From: Rhodocyclales bacterium
GTDB lineage: Bacteria > Pseudomonadota > Gammaproteobacteria > Burkholderiales > Rhodocyclaceae
Direction of reading: 5' to 3'
DNA: 39,403 nt
Assembly (NCBI GenBank): GCA_003105015.1
Contig: PQAF01000025.1
Coordinates: 1-39,403, forward strand
Shown: one piece after another, positions 9,941-17,828 of the stretch
Layout: every line of letters begins with the position of its first letter
Numbering within the stretch: position 1 is the stretch's first letter
Notes under the pieces: model-generated
Databases searched by the model: none
What the model was told of the DNA's origin: nothing
Seen by the model: only the letters and a program-made list of their open reading frames with translations
Program-made: the position numbers and the translations under genes

Positions 9941-10885
9941 ATGAGGATAGGCATTGTGGTGGACTCGGCATGCGACCTGCCGAAGTCCTTCATCGAGGAG
10001 AACAACATCGTCGTCATGCCGATCTCGGTGCGCGTCGGCGACAAGACCTTCGTGGACCGGCGCGATCCGCAGGAGACCTGGTCGTTCTACGCCAGCCACC
10101 TGGATACGCGCACGGAGGACCACGCCGAGTCGATCCCGTGGACGCAGCAGCAGATCGAGGACCTGTTCCTCGACCGCATGGTGCTCGAGTATGACCACGT
10201 CTTCTGTCTCACCATCACCAGCGCGCGCAGCCTCATCTACGACCACGCCAACAAGGCTTCGCTCAACATCATCGGCCGCTACAAGGAACGGCGCCGCCAG
10301 GCCGGCGTGCAAGGGCCGTTCAGCGTCGGCGTCATCAACAGCCGCACCATGTTCACCGGCCAGGGCGTGCAGGCCGCCGAGGTGATCCGCCTCATCCGCG
10401 AGGGCGGCACGCCGTCGCAGATCGGCAACCGCATCCGCCAGCTCACCGAGGAGACCTACGCCTTCCTCATGCCGGCCGACCTGTTCCATGTCTACAAGCG
10501 CGCCTCCAAGCGCGGCGACAAGAGCATCAACTGGGGCACGTACACCCTCGGCCAGATGCTCGACGTCAAGCCCATCCTCTGCTCGCACCGCGACCAGACC
10601 GGCCCCGTCGGCAAGGTGCGCGGCTTCGACACCGGCGTCGAGAAGCTGTTCCGCAACGCGGCGGCGCAGATCAGGAAGGGCCTCAAGGCGCCGCAGGTGT
10701 GCATCAGCTACGGCGGCGATCCCGAGCAGGTGAAATCGATGCCCGGCTACGAGGAGCTCGACCGCGCCGCGCGCGAGCGCGAGGTCGACCTGCTGACCTC
10801 GGTGATGAGCATGACGGCGGCGGTGAACGTCGGCTCCGGCGCGCTGTCGATCGCCTATGCGGCCGAGCCGCACGGCTTCCACTGA
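9941..10885 (+). CDS. DegV-family fatty-acid-binding protein
   Basis: DegV/FakB-fold protein of 314 residues, somewhat longer than the usual roughly 280. The start MRIGIVVDSACDLPKSFIEE carries the family VDSxCDLP motif, followed by VVMPISVRVGDKTFVDRRD. Family knowledge: DegV proteins bind a fatty acid in a buried pocket, and in Firmicutes the FakB members present it to the kinase FakA. No FakA/DhaK-like gene is in this window. A strong GGGGAGGAG site lies upstream. It sits 43 nt after the thiolase and 12 nt before the MaoC gene, inside the beta-oxidation operon. A role as a fatty acid carrier, buffer or sensor is inferred from fold and context. Confidence 0.85.
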   Translation: MRIGIVVDSACDLPKSFIEENNIVVMPISVRVGDKTFVDRRDPQETWSFYASHLDTRTEDHAESIPWTQQQIEDLFLDRMVLEYDHVFCLTITSARSLIYDHANKASLNIIGRYKERRRQAGVQGPFSVGVINSRTMFTGQGVQAAEVIRLIREGGTPSQIGNRIRQLTEETYAFLMPADLFHVYKRASKRGDKSINWGTYTLGQMLDVKPILCSHRDQTGPVGKVRGFDTGVEKLFRNAAAQIRKGLKAPQVCISYGGDPEQVKSMPGYEELDRAAREREVDLLTSVMSMTAAVNVGSGALSIAYAAEPHGFH

Positions 10886-10897
10886 GCGGGGCGGACC

Positions 10898-11770
10898 ATG
10901 AGCCGGGACCTCCATCTCGACTTCCGCGCACGCCCCTCGGCGCTGGCTTTCATGGCGCGGGCGATGCGGCCCTCGCCCGGCCTGCGCAAGGGCGTGCCGG
11001 CGATCTCGGCGCGCTGGCGGCACCGCGTCGATGCGGCCGAACTGAAGCGCTTCCACGCGCTCTCCGGCCTGCCGGAAGCCGACGCGCTGCCGCTGCTCTA
11101 CCCGCACACCATCGGCTTCCCCCTGCAGATGGCCATCCTGACGCAGCCGGCCTTCCCGGTGCCGATCTGGAAGATCCTGCAGGTGCGCAATCGCATCGTG
11201 CAGCATGCGCCGCTGGCGCGCGACGCCACGCTCGACTTCGCCGTCAAGGTCGCCGGCCATCGGATCCTGGAGAAGGGCGCCGAGTTCGACCTGCACACGA
11301 CGGTGGGCGAGGGCGGGGCGACCGCCTGGGAAAGCGTGAACACCTTCTACATGCGCGGCCGCTTCGGCGCGCCGACGGCGGATGCCGTGCCGGAGGCGCC
11401 CAAAGTCAGTCCCGGCGAGACGGCGGCCTGGCGCATGCCGGCCGGCGGCGGCTGGCATTTCGGCGGCCTGTCGGGCGACTACAACGGCGTGCACATGTTC
11501 GGCTGGTATGCGCGCAAGCTCGGCTTCCCGCGCGCCTTCTTCCATCCGCCGCGCGTGCTCGGCCAGTGCCTGGCGCACCTGCCGCCGGCGGAGACGGGCC
11601 TGCCGCTGCGGCTGGATGCCTGGATCAAGGGACCGGTGTTCTACGGCGCGCCGGTGAAGATGCGCAGCGAATCCGGCGCGGACGGGGCGGTCTTCGCCCT
11701 GCACGTGAACGAGGACGAGCGGCCGGCCATCGTCGGCCAGCTGCGCCGCGGCGACGGCGGCATTTTGTGA
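10898..11770 (+). CDS. MaoC-like double-hotdog enoyl-CoA hydratase
   Basis: Predicted R-specific enoyl-CoA hydratase or acyl dehydratase of 290 residues. It looks like a double hotdog: a diverged N-terminal half (about 1-155) and a C-terminal half holding the catalytic motif SGDYNGVHMFGWYARKLGF, with Asp194 and His199 as the expected catalytic pair. It begins with ATG 12 nt after degV, with a GGGGCGG ribosome site, and ends 18 nt before fadJ. R-hydratases interconvert trans-2-enoyl-CoA and (R)-3-hydroxyacyl-CoA, linking beta-oxidation to polyhydroxyalkanoate precursors or handling unusual double bonds. Which of these applies is not visible. An AAAGTCAG-core match lies at 11402-11409. Confidence 0.82.
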   Translation: MSRDLHLDFRARPSALAFMARAMRPSPGLRKGVPAISARWRHRVDAAELKRFHALSGLPEADALPLLYPHTIGFPLQMAILTQPAFPVPIWKILQVRNRIVQHAPLARDATLDFAVKVAGHRILEKGAEFDLHTTVGEGGATAWESVNTFYMRGRFGAPTADAVPEAPKVSPGETAAWRMPAGGGWHFGGLSGDYNGVHMFGWYARKLGFPRAFFHPPRVLGQCLAHLPPAETGLPLRLDAWIKGPVFYGAPVKMRSESGADGAVFALHVNEDERPAIVGQLRRGDGGIL

Positions 11771-11788
11771 ACTTTCCACGAGGTTGAA

Positions 11789-13714
11789 ATGACGGAGCTG
11801 AAGCATTGGCGCATCGAGCGCGAACCCGGCGGGCTGGCCTGGCTGACTTTCGACAAGGCGGGGGAGTCCACCAACACCCTCTCCGCCGCGGCCATGCTCG
11901 AACTGTCGCAGGCCCTCGACGAATTCGATCGCGAGCCGCCCAAGGGCCTGGTGATCCGTTCCGGCAAGAGCGCCGGCTTCATCGCCGGCGCCGACATCGA
12001 GGAGTTCACCCAGGTCGAATCGGCCGAGGGCGCCAAGGCCCTGGTGAAGCGCGGCTGGGACCTCTACAACCGCCTCGCCGCGGTGAAGTACCCGACGCTG
12101 GCGCTGATCCGCGGCCACTGCATGGGCGGCGGCACCGAACTGGCGCTGGCCTGCCGCTACCGCGTCGCGGTGGACGAGCCGGGCACGCGCATCGCCCTGC
12201 CGGAAGTCATGCTCGGCATCGTGCCGGGCTGGGGCGGCATGCTGCGCCTGCCGCAAGTCATCGGCCCGGCCGCCGCGCTCGACATGATGCTCACCGGCCG
12301 CGCGCTGAACGCGAAGCGGGCGAAGCAACTGGGTTTCGCTGACGAATGCGTGCCGCCGCGCGTGATGGAGAACGCCGCGCGCATGCTGGTGCTGTCCGGC
12401 CAGGCGCCGCGCCAGCTGCCCTTCATGCAGAAGCTGATGAACGGCCCGCTCAAGGGCTTCGTCGCCGCGCAGGCGCGCAAGCAGGTGGCCAAGCGCGCCC
12501 GCCCCGAGCACTACCCGGCGCCCTACGCCATCCTCGACATGTGGGCGAACTACGGCGGCGATGCGCTGGCCGTGCCGGCCGACAGACCGACCTCGATGGA
12601 AGCCATCGCCGCCTCGCCGACGACGAAGAACCTGGTGCGCGTGTACTACCTGCAGGAGCGCCTGAAGGGCTTCGGAAAAGACAGCGATTTCGCGCCGAAG
12701 CACCTGCACGTCATCGGCGCCGGCGTCATGGGCGGCGACATCGCCGCCTGGGGCGCGCTGCGCGGCCTCACGGTGACGCTGCAGGACCAGAACATCGAGC
12801 GCATCGCCCCGGCCATCCAGCGCGCCGCGGCGGCCTTCAAGAAGAAGCTGCGCGACGACGCCCAGGTGCGCTTCGCGCTCGACCGGCTGATCCCCGACCC
12901 GTCCGGCCAGGGCGCGCGCCAGGCCGACGTGGTGATCGAGGCGATCTTCGAGAACCTGGAGGCGAAGCGCAAGCTGTTCGCCGACATCGAGGCCATCGCC
13001 AAGCCCGACGCCGTGCTCGCCAGCAACACCTCGAGCCTGAAGCTGGAAGACATCGCCGTGGCGCTGAAGAATCCGTCGCGCCTGATCGGCATCCACTTCT
13101 TCAACCCGGTGGCGAAGATGCCGCTGGTGGAAGTGGTCGAGGGCAGGGATTCCGACCCGGCCGCCCTGAAGAAGGGCCTGGCCTTCGTGCGCAAGATCGA
13201 CAAGCTGGCGCTGCCGGTGAAGAGCGCGCCCGGCTTCCTGGTGAACGCCGTGCTGGCGCCCTACATGCAGGAGGCGATGCGCTGCGTCGACGAGGGCATC
13301 GCGCCGGAAGCGGTGGACGAGGCGGCGCTGGCCTTCGGCATGCCGCTCGGGCCCATCGAGCTGGCCGACACCGTCGGCCTCGACATCGCCGTGGCCGCCG
13401 GCCAGCAGCTGGCGAGCGGCATCAGCGAGCCGCCGAAAAAGCTGATGGAACTGGTGAATGCCGGCCACCTCGGCCGCAAGACGGGGCGCGGCTTCTACAC
13501 GTACAATCAGGGCAAGCCGCAGAAGGGCGCGGTCGGCCAGGTGCCGGAAGGCCTCGCCGACCGGCTGGTGAAGCCCTTCCTGGCGGCCGCGCAGCGCGCA
13601 GTCGACGAGGGCGTCGTCGCCGACGCCGAGCTGGCCGACGCCGGCGTGATCTTCGGCACCGGCTTCGCGCCGTTCCGCGGCGGGCCGATGAATTATTTGA
13701 AAGAGCATCCGTGA
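11789..13714 (+). CDS. Bifunctional enoyl-CoA hydratase / 3-hydroxyacyl-CoA dehydrogenase (FadJ-type)
   Basis: Two central beta-oxidation steps in one chain of 641 residues. The N-terminal crotonase domain (about 1-190) has oxyanion-hole motifs AGADIEEF and MGGGTELALACRYRVA, with Glu117 and Glu139 (ALPEVMLGIVPGWGG) matching the two catalytic glutamates of FadB. The NAD-binding 3-hydroxyacyl-CoA dehydrogenase domain follows from about 304 (VIGAGVMGGDIAAWG, then SNTSS and IGIHFFNPVAKMPLVEVVEG). The C-terminus ends GTGFAPFRGGPMNYLKEHP, so it is about 70-90 residues shorter than E. coli FadB/FadJ (729/714). Its stop overlaps the thioesterase start by 4 nt. The FadI-type thiolase upstream is the likely partner. 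Confidence 0.9.
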   Translation: MTELKHWRIEREPGGLAWLTFDKAGESTNTLSAAAMLELSQALDEFDREPPKGLVIRSGKSAGFIAGADIEEFTQVESAEGAKALVKRGWDLYNRLAAVKYPTLALIRGHCMGGGTELALACRYRVAVDEPGTRIALPEVMLGIVPGWGGMLRLPQVIGPAAALDMMLTGRALNAKRAKQLGFADECVPPRVMENAARMLVLSGQAPRQLPFMQKLMNGPLKGFVAAQARKQVAKRARPEHYPAPYAILDMWANYGGDALAVPADRPTSMEAIAASPTTKNLVRVYYLQERLKGFGKDSDFAPKHLHVIGAGVMGGDIAAWGALRGLTVTLQDQNIERIAPAIQRAAAAFKKKLRDDAQVRFALDRLIPDPSGQGARQADVVIEAIFENLEAKRKLFADIEAIAKPDAVLASNTSSLKLEDIAVALKNPSRLIGIHFFNPVAKMPLVEVVEGRDSDPAALKKGLAFVRKIDKLALPVKSAPGFLVNAVLAPYMQEAMRCVDEGIAPEAVDEAALAFGMPLGPIELADTVGLDIAVAAGQQLASGISEPPKKLMELVNAGHLGRKTGRGFYTYNQGKPQKGAVGQVPEGLADRLVKPFLAAAQRAVDEGVVADAELADAGVIFGTGFAPFRGGPMNYLKEHP

Positions 13715-14109
13715 GCGACGAACCGATCCGGCTGCCGAACAAGCAGCCCACCCTGCGCCTGATGCCGATGCCGGCCGACGTGAACCACGCCGGCGACATC
13801 TTCGGCGGCTACGTCATGGCCAACGTCGACCTGGCCGGCGGCATCGCCGCCATCCGCCGCGCGCGCGGCCGCGTCGCCACCATCGCGGTGAACCAGTTCC
13901 TCTTCAAACAGCCGGTGTCGGTCGGCGACGTGCTGTCCTTCTACGCCGAGGTGGTCAAGGTCGGCCGCACCTCGATGACCATCAATGTCGAGGTGTATGC
14001 CGAGCGCCACCCGACCGATCCGCTGGTGGTCAAGGTGACCGAGGCGCAACTCACCTACGTCGCGCTGAATCCAGACGGCAGCAAGCGCGAGGTCCCGCCC
14101 GAACAGTAG
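13711..14109 (+). CDS. YciA-type hotdog acyl-CoA thioesterase
   Basis: Small hotdog hydrolase of 132 residues that releases free fatty acid and CoA from acyl-CoA. It starts with GTG at 13711, overlapping the FadJ-type stop (GTGA), so translation is coupled; MSDEPIRLPNKQPTLRLMPM follows. The family segment DVNHAGDIFGGYVMANVDLA contains the expected Asp/Gly-rich helix start. AVNQFLFKQPVSVGDVLSFY is the second conserved stretch. In this operon it could release CoA when acyl-CoA accumulates and supply free fatty acid to the DegV protein; this link is inferred. Chain-length preference is not visible. Confidence 0.88.
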   Translation: MSDEPIRLPNKQPTLRLMPMPADVNHAGDIFGGYVMANVDLAGGIAAIRRARGRVATIAVNQFLFKQPVSVGDVLSFYAEVVKVGRTSMTINVEVYAERHPTDPLVVKVTEAQLTYVALNPDGSKREVPPEQ

Positions 14110-14169
14110 CAAGGCATTTCCGCGTCATCGCAGCACCCCCATTTCCAGCTTCCGAACCAGGAGAAGAAT

Positions 14170-16551
14170 GTGAGCAATTTCATCGTACGCAAAGTCGCCG
14201 TGCTCGGCGCCGGCGTCATGGGCGCGCAGATCGCCGCCCACTGCGCCAACGCCAACGTGCCGGTCGTGCTGTTCGACCTGCCGGCGAAGGAAGGCGATCC
14301 CAATGGGATCGTGAAAAAGGCCCTCGACGGCCTGAAGAAGCTGGAACCCTCGCCCCTCGCCGCCAAGGACCGCGTCGCCTACATCGATGCCGCCAACTAC
14401 GACTCGGGTCTCGAGCAGCTGCGCGGCTGCGACCTGATCATCGAGGCCATCGCCGAGCGCATGGACTGGAAGCACGACCTCTACCGCAAGGTTGCCCCTT
14501 TCGTCGCCGAGCACGCTATCTTCGCCAGCAACACCTCCGGCCTGTCGATCAACGCGCTGGCCGAGGCGCTGCCGGCGGGCCTCAAACCGCGCTTCTGCGG
14601 CGTGCACTTCTTCAACCCGCCGCGCTACATGCAGCTGGTCGAGCTGATCGCCTGCAAGGGCACCGCGCCGGAATTGCTCGACAACCTGGAAACCTTCCTC
14701 ACCACCACGCTCGGCAAGGGCGTGGTGCGCGCGCTCGACACGCCGAACTTCGTCGCCAACCGCGTCGGCGTCTTCTCCATGCTCGCCGTGATGCACCACA
14801 CCGAGCGCCTCGGCCTCGGCTTCGACGTGGTGGATGCGCTGACCGGCCCGGCGATCGGCCGGCCGAAGAGCGCCACCTACCGCACCGCCGACGTGGTCGG
14901 CCTCGACACCCTGGCCCACGTCATCAAGACCATGCAGGACACGCTGCCGGCCGATCCCTGGCACAAGTTCTACGCCGCCCCGGCGTGGCTGACTTTCCTC
15001 ATCGGCAAGGGCGCGCTCGGCCAGAAGACGCGCGCCGGCATCTACAGGAAGGAAGGCAAGGCCATCCACGTCGTCGACCTGGCGAAGCAGGACTACCGGC
15101 CCTCCGCCGGCGAGGTCGACGCCGAGGTGGCGGCCATCCTCAAGATCAGGAATCCGGCGGAGAAGTTCGAGAAGCTGCGCGCGCACGCCTCACCGCAGGC
15201 GCAGTTCCTCTGGGCCATCTTCCGCGACATCTTCCATTACTGCGCCTTCCACCTCGAGTCCATCGCCGGCAACGCGCGCGACGTCGACCTCGCCATGCGC
15301 TGGGGCTTCGGCTGGAAGGAAGGCCCCTTCGAGACCTGGCAGGCCGCCGGCTGGCAGGCCATCGCGAATGCCGTGAAGGCCGACATCGACGCCGGCCAGG
15401 CGATGAGCGCCGCGCCGCTGCCGGCCTGGGTCTTCGATGGACGGGTTGGCGTACACGGCAAGGCCGGCTCGTATTCGGCCAGCGCCAGGGTCGAGCAGCC
15501 GCGCTCGACGCTGCCGGTGTATGCGCGCCAGGTCTTCCCCGAGCGCGTGCTGGGCGAGGCCGAGGAACGCGGCACGACGGTGTTCGAGAGCGAGGGCGTG
15601 CGCATGTGGACGGCGCCGGGCGATGCCGACATTGCCGTGCTGTCCTTCAAGAGCAAGGCCAACACCCTCGGCCCCGACGTGCTGGAAGGCATCATCGAGG
15701 CGGTGGCGCGCGCCGAGCGCGACTACCAGGGCCTGGTGATCTGGCAATCGAAGCCGCCGTTCTCGGCAGGGGCGAATCTCGCGGCGCTGGCGCCGGCCCT
15801 GCAGGCGAAGGATTTCGCCGGGCTGGAGAAGGGCGTGGCGCGCTTCCAGCAGATGAGCCAGACCCTGAAGTACGCCCAGGTGCCGGTGGTGGCGGCGGTG
15901 AGCGGCATGGCGCTGGGCGGCGGCTGCGAGGTCGTCATGCATTCGAGCCGTGCCGTCGCCGCGCTGGAGTCCTACATCGGCCTGGTCGAGGCCGGCGTCG
16001 GCCTCATCCCGGCCGGCGGCGGTTGCAAGGAGTTCGCCCTGCGCGCGTCGGAAGCCGCGGCGCGCATCGCCGGCGGCGACGTCTTCCTCTTCCTGCAACC
16101 GGTGTTCCAGACCGTCGCCATGGCCAACGTCTCGAAGAGCGCGCTGGAGGCGCGCGAGCTCGGTTTCCTGCGCGAGTCCGATCCGGTCGTCTTCAATGCC
16201 CAGGAGATCCTGCATGTCGCCCGGCAGACGGCGCGCGCGCTGGCCGAATCCGGCTGGCGGCCGAAGCTGCCGCCGCGCGGCATCAAGGTGGCCGGCCGCA
16301 ACGGCATCGCCACGCTGGAGATGATGCTGGTGAACATGAGGGAGGGCGGCATGATCTCCGCCCACGACTACCGCGTCGCGAAGGGGGCGGCAGCCGCCCT
16401 CTGCGGCGGCGACGTCGAGACCGGCACGCCGGTGAACGAGGACTGGCTGCTCGCCGTCGAGCGCCACGAGTTCGTCGAGCTGCTGAAGACCGAAAAGACC
16501 CAACAGCGCATCGCCCACATGCTGGAAACCGGCAAGCCGCTGCGCAACTGA
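14170..16551 (+). CDS. 3-hydroxyacyl-CoA dehydrogenase/enoyl-CoA hydratase, FadN-type domain order
   Basis: Large beta-oxidation enzyme of 793 residues with the dehydrogenase first and the crotonase last. The N-terminal NAD domain has VAVLGAGVMGAQIAAHCANA (residues 9-28), ASNTSGLSINALAE and GVHFFNPPRYMQLVELIAC. The helical dehydrogenase domain runs to about 400. The C-terminal crotonase region (about 485-700) has SAGANLAALAPAL, ALGGGCEVVMHSSR and VEAGVGLIPAGGG, so both glutamate positions are kept. It starts with GTG at 14170, 6 nt after AGGAG. An ATG two bases earlier (14168) is out of frame and immediately hits a stop. It lies 16 nt before fadA, the usual fadN-fadA arrangement. Confidence 0.9.
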   Translation: MSNFIVRKVAVLGAGVMGAQIAAHCANANVPVVLFDLPAKEGDPNGIVKKALDGLKKLEPSPLAAKDRVAYIDAANYDSGLEQLRGCDLIIEAIAERMDWKHDLYRKVAPFVAEHAIFASNTSGLSINALAEALPAGLKPRFCGVHFFNPPRYMQLVELIACKGTAPELLDNLETFLTTTLGKGVVRALDTPNFVANRVGVFSMLAVMHHTERLGLGFDVVDALTGPAIGRPKSATYRTADVVGLDTLAHVIKTMQDTLPADPWHKFYAAPAWLTFLIGKGALGQKTRAGIYRKEGKAIHVVDLAKQDYRPSAGEVDAEVAAILKIRNPAEKFEKLRAHASPQAQFLWAIFRDIFHYCAFHLESIAGNARDVDLAMRWGFGWKEGPFETWQAAGWQAIANAVKADIDAGQAMSAAPLPAWVFDGRVGVHGKAGSYSASARVEQPRSTLPVYARQVFPERVLGEAEERGTTVFESEGVRMWTAPGDADIAVLSFKSKANTLGPDVLEGIIEAVARAERDYQGLVIWQSKPPFSAGANLAALAPALQAKDFAGLEKGVARFQQMSQTLKYAQVPVVAAVSGMALGGGCEVVMHSSRAVAALESYIGLVEAGVGLIPAGGGCKEFALRASEAAARIAGGDVFLFLQPVFQTVAMANVSKSALEARELGFLRESDPVVFNAQEILHVARQTARALAESGWRPKLPPRGIKVAGRNGIATLEMMLVNMREGGMISAHDYRVAKGAAAALCGGDVETGTPVNEDWLLAVERHEFVELLKTEKTQQRIAHMLETGKPLRN

Positions 16552-16567
16552 TACGGAGAGTGAAATC

Positions 16568-17770
16568 ATGACCAGACAAGTGCAAGACGCCTACATCGTC
16601 GCCGCCACGCGCACCCCGGTCGGCAAGGTCCGCGGCGCGCTGAGGAACGTGCGCCCCGACGACATGCTGGCCCACGTCATCAAGAACGTCATGGCGCGCG
16701 CGCCCGGCCTCGATCCGAAACTGATCGGCGACGTCATCGTCGGCTGCGCCATGCCGGAAGCCGAGCAGGGCATGAACGTCGCCCGCATCGGCCTCTTGCT
16801 GGCCGGCCTGCCGAATAGCGTGCCGGGCATGACCATCAACCGCTTCTGCTCCTCCGGCGTGCAGGCGGTGGCGCTCGCCGCCGACCGCATCCGCCTCGGC
16901 GAAGCCGACGTCATGATCGCCGCCGGCACCGAGACCATGAGCATGATGCCGACCATGATGGGCAACAAGATCTCGCTCAACCCGGCGGTGTTCGAGCGCG
17001 ACGAGAACGTCGGCATCGCCTACGGCATGGGCCTCACCGCCGAGAAGGTGGCGGCGCAGTGGAAGGTCAGCCGCGAGGACCAGGACGCCTTCGCCGTCGC
17101 CAGCCACCGCAAGGCCACCGCCGCCATCACCGCCGGCAGGTTCAAGGCGGAGATCTCGCCCTACACGGCGCGCGACCACCAGCCGGATTTCAAGAGCGGC
17201 GCGGTGAAGATCGTCGAGCGCGTGGTCGAGCATGACGAGGGCCCGCGTCCCGATAGTTCAATGGAGGGATTGGCCAAGCTGCGGCCGGTGTTTGCGGCGA
17301 AGGGCTCGGTCACCGCCGGCAATTCCTCGCAGATGTCCGACGGCGCCGGCGCCGTGCTGCTGGTTTCCGAGAAGATCCTCAAGCAGTTCAACCTGAAGCC
17401 GATCGCCCGCTTCCGCGGCTTCGCCGTCGCCGGCGTGCCGCCGGAAATCATGGGCATCGGCCCGATCGAGGCGATTCCGCGCGTGCTCAAGCAAGCCGGC
17501 ATCAAGCAGGCCGACGTGGACTGGATCGAGCTCAACGAAGCCTTCGCCGCCCAGTCGCTGGCTGTCATGCGTACGCTGGAACTCGACCCGCAGAAAGTGA
17601 ACCCGCTCGGCGGTGCCATCGCGCTGGGCCATCCGCTCGGCGCCACCGGCGCCATCCGTACCGCCACCGTGATGGCGGCGATGCAGCGCGGCGAGGCGAA
17701 GTTCGGCATGGTCACCATGTGCATCGGCACCGGCATGGGCGCGGCCGGTCTGTTCGAGTCCGTGGTATAA
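16568..17770 (+). CDS. fadA: Acetyl-CoA C-acyltransferase (FadA-type thiolase)
   Basis: Soluble thiolase of 400 residues that performs the last step of each beta-oxidation round. Cys94 in NRFCSSGVQAVALAA is the nucleophile. LNEAFAAQ, GHPLGATGA and CIGTGMGAAGLF complete the active site. It begins 16 nt after the FadN-type gene with a GGAGAG ribosome site and is followed after 12 nt by a strong intrinsic terminator. Pairing with the FadN-type enzyme is the standard fadN-fadA module, and it is the second thiolase of the operon alongside the FadI type at 8611-9897. Confidence 0.93.
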   Translation: MTRQVQDAYIVAATRTPVGKVRGALRNVRPDDMLAHVIKNVMARAPGLDPKLIGDVIVGCAMPEAEQGMNVARIGLLLAGLPNSVPGMTINRFCSSGVQAVALAADRIRLGEADVMIAAGTETMSMMPTMMGNKISLNPAVFERDENVGIAYGMGLTAEKVAAQWKVSREDQDAFAVASHRKATAAITAGRFKAEISPYTARDHQPDFKSGAVKIVERVVEHDEGPRPDSSMEGLAKLRPVFAAKGSVTAGNSSQMSDGAGAVLLVSEKILKQFNLKPIARFRGFAVAGVPPEIMGIGPIEAIPRVLKQAGIKQADVDWIELNEAFAAQSLAVMRTLELDPQKVNPLGGAIALGHPLGATGAIRTATVMAAMQRGEAKFGMVTMCIGTGMGAAGLFESVV

Positions 17771-17782
17771 AACAGCGGGTCC

Positions 17783-17814
17783 GCAAGGGGCGCCAAGCGC
17801 CCCTTGCCGTTTTT
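17783..17814 (+). terminator. Intrinsic terminator / attenuator after fadA
   Basis: Perfect 10-bp stem GCAAGGGGCG / CGCCCCTTGC (17783-17792 and 17798-17807) with a 5-nt loop, followed by CGTTTTT. The next gene's ribosome site (GGGGAGG) starts at the first base after the T tract. This leaves no room for a promoter between terminator and gene, so partial read-through is the simplest explanation for expression of the downstream genes. Confidence 0.85.
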
Positions 17815-17828
17815 GGGGAGGCGAAAAC

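Noticed and set aside
9920..13708. A 1262-codon open frame on the minus strand
   Set aside because: Antisense to DegV, MaoC and FadJ-type genes that have intact active-site motifs; the translation is Arg/Ala/His-rich with no domain pattern.
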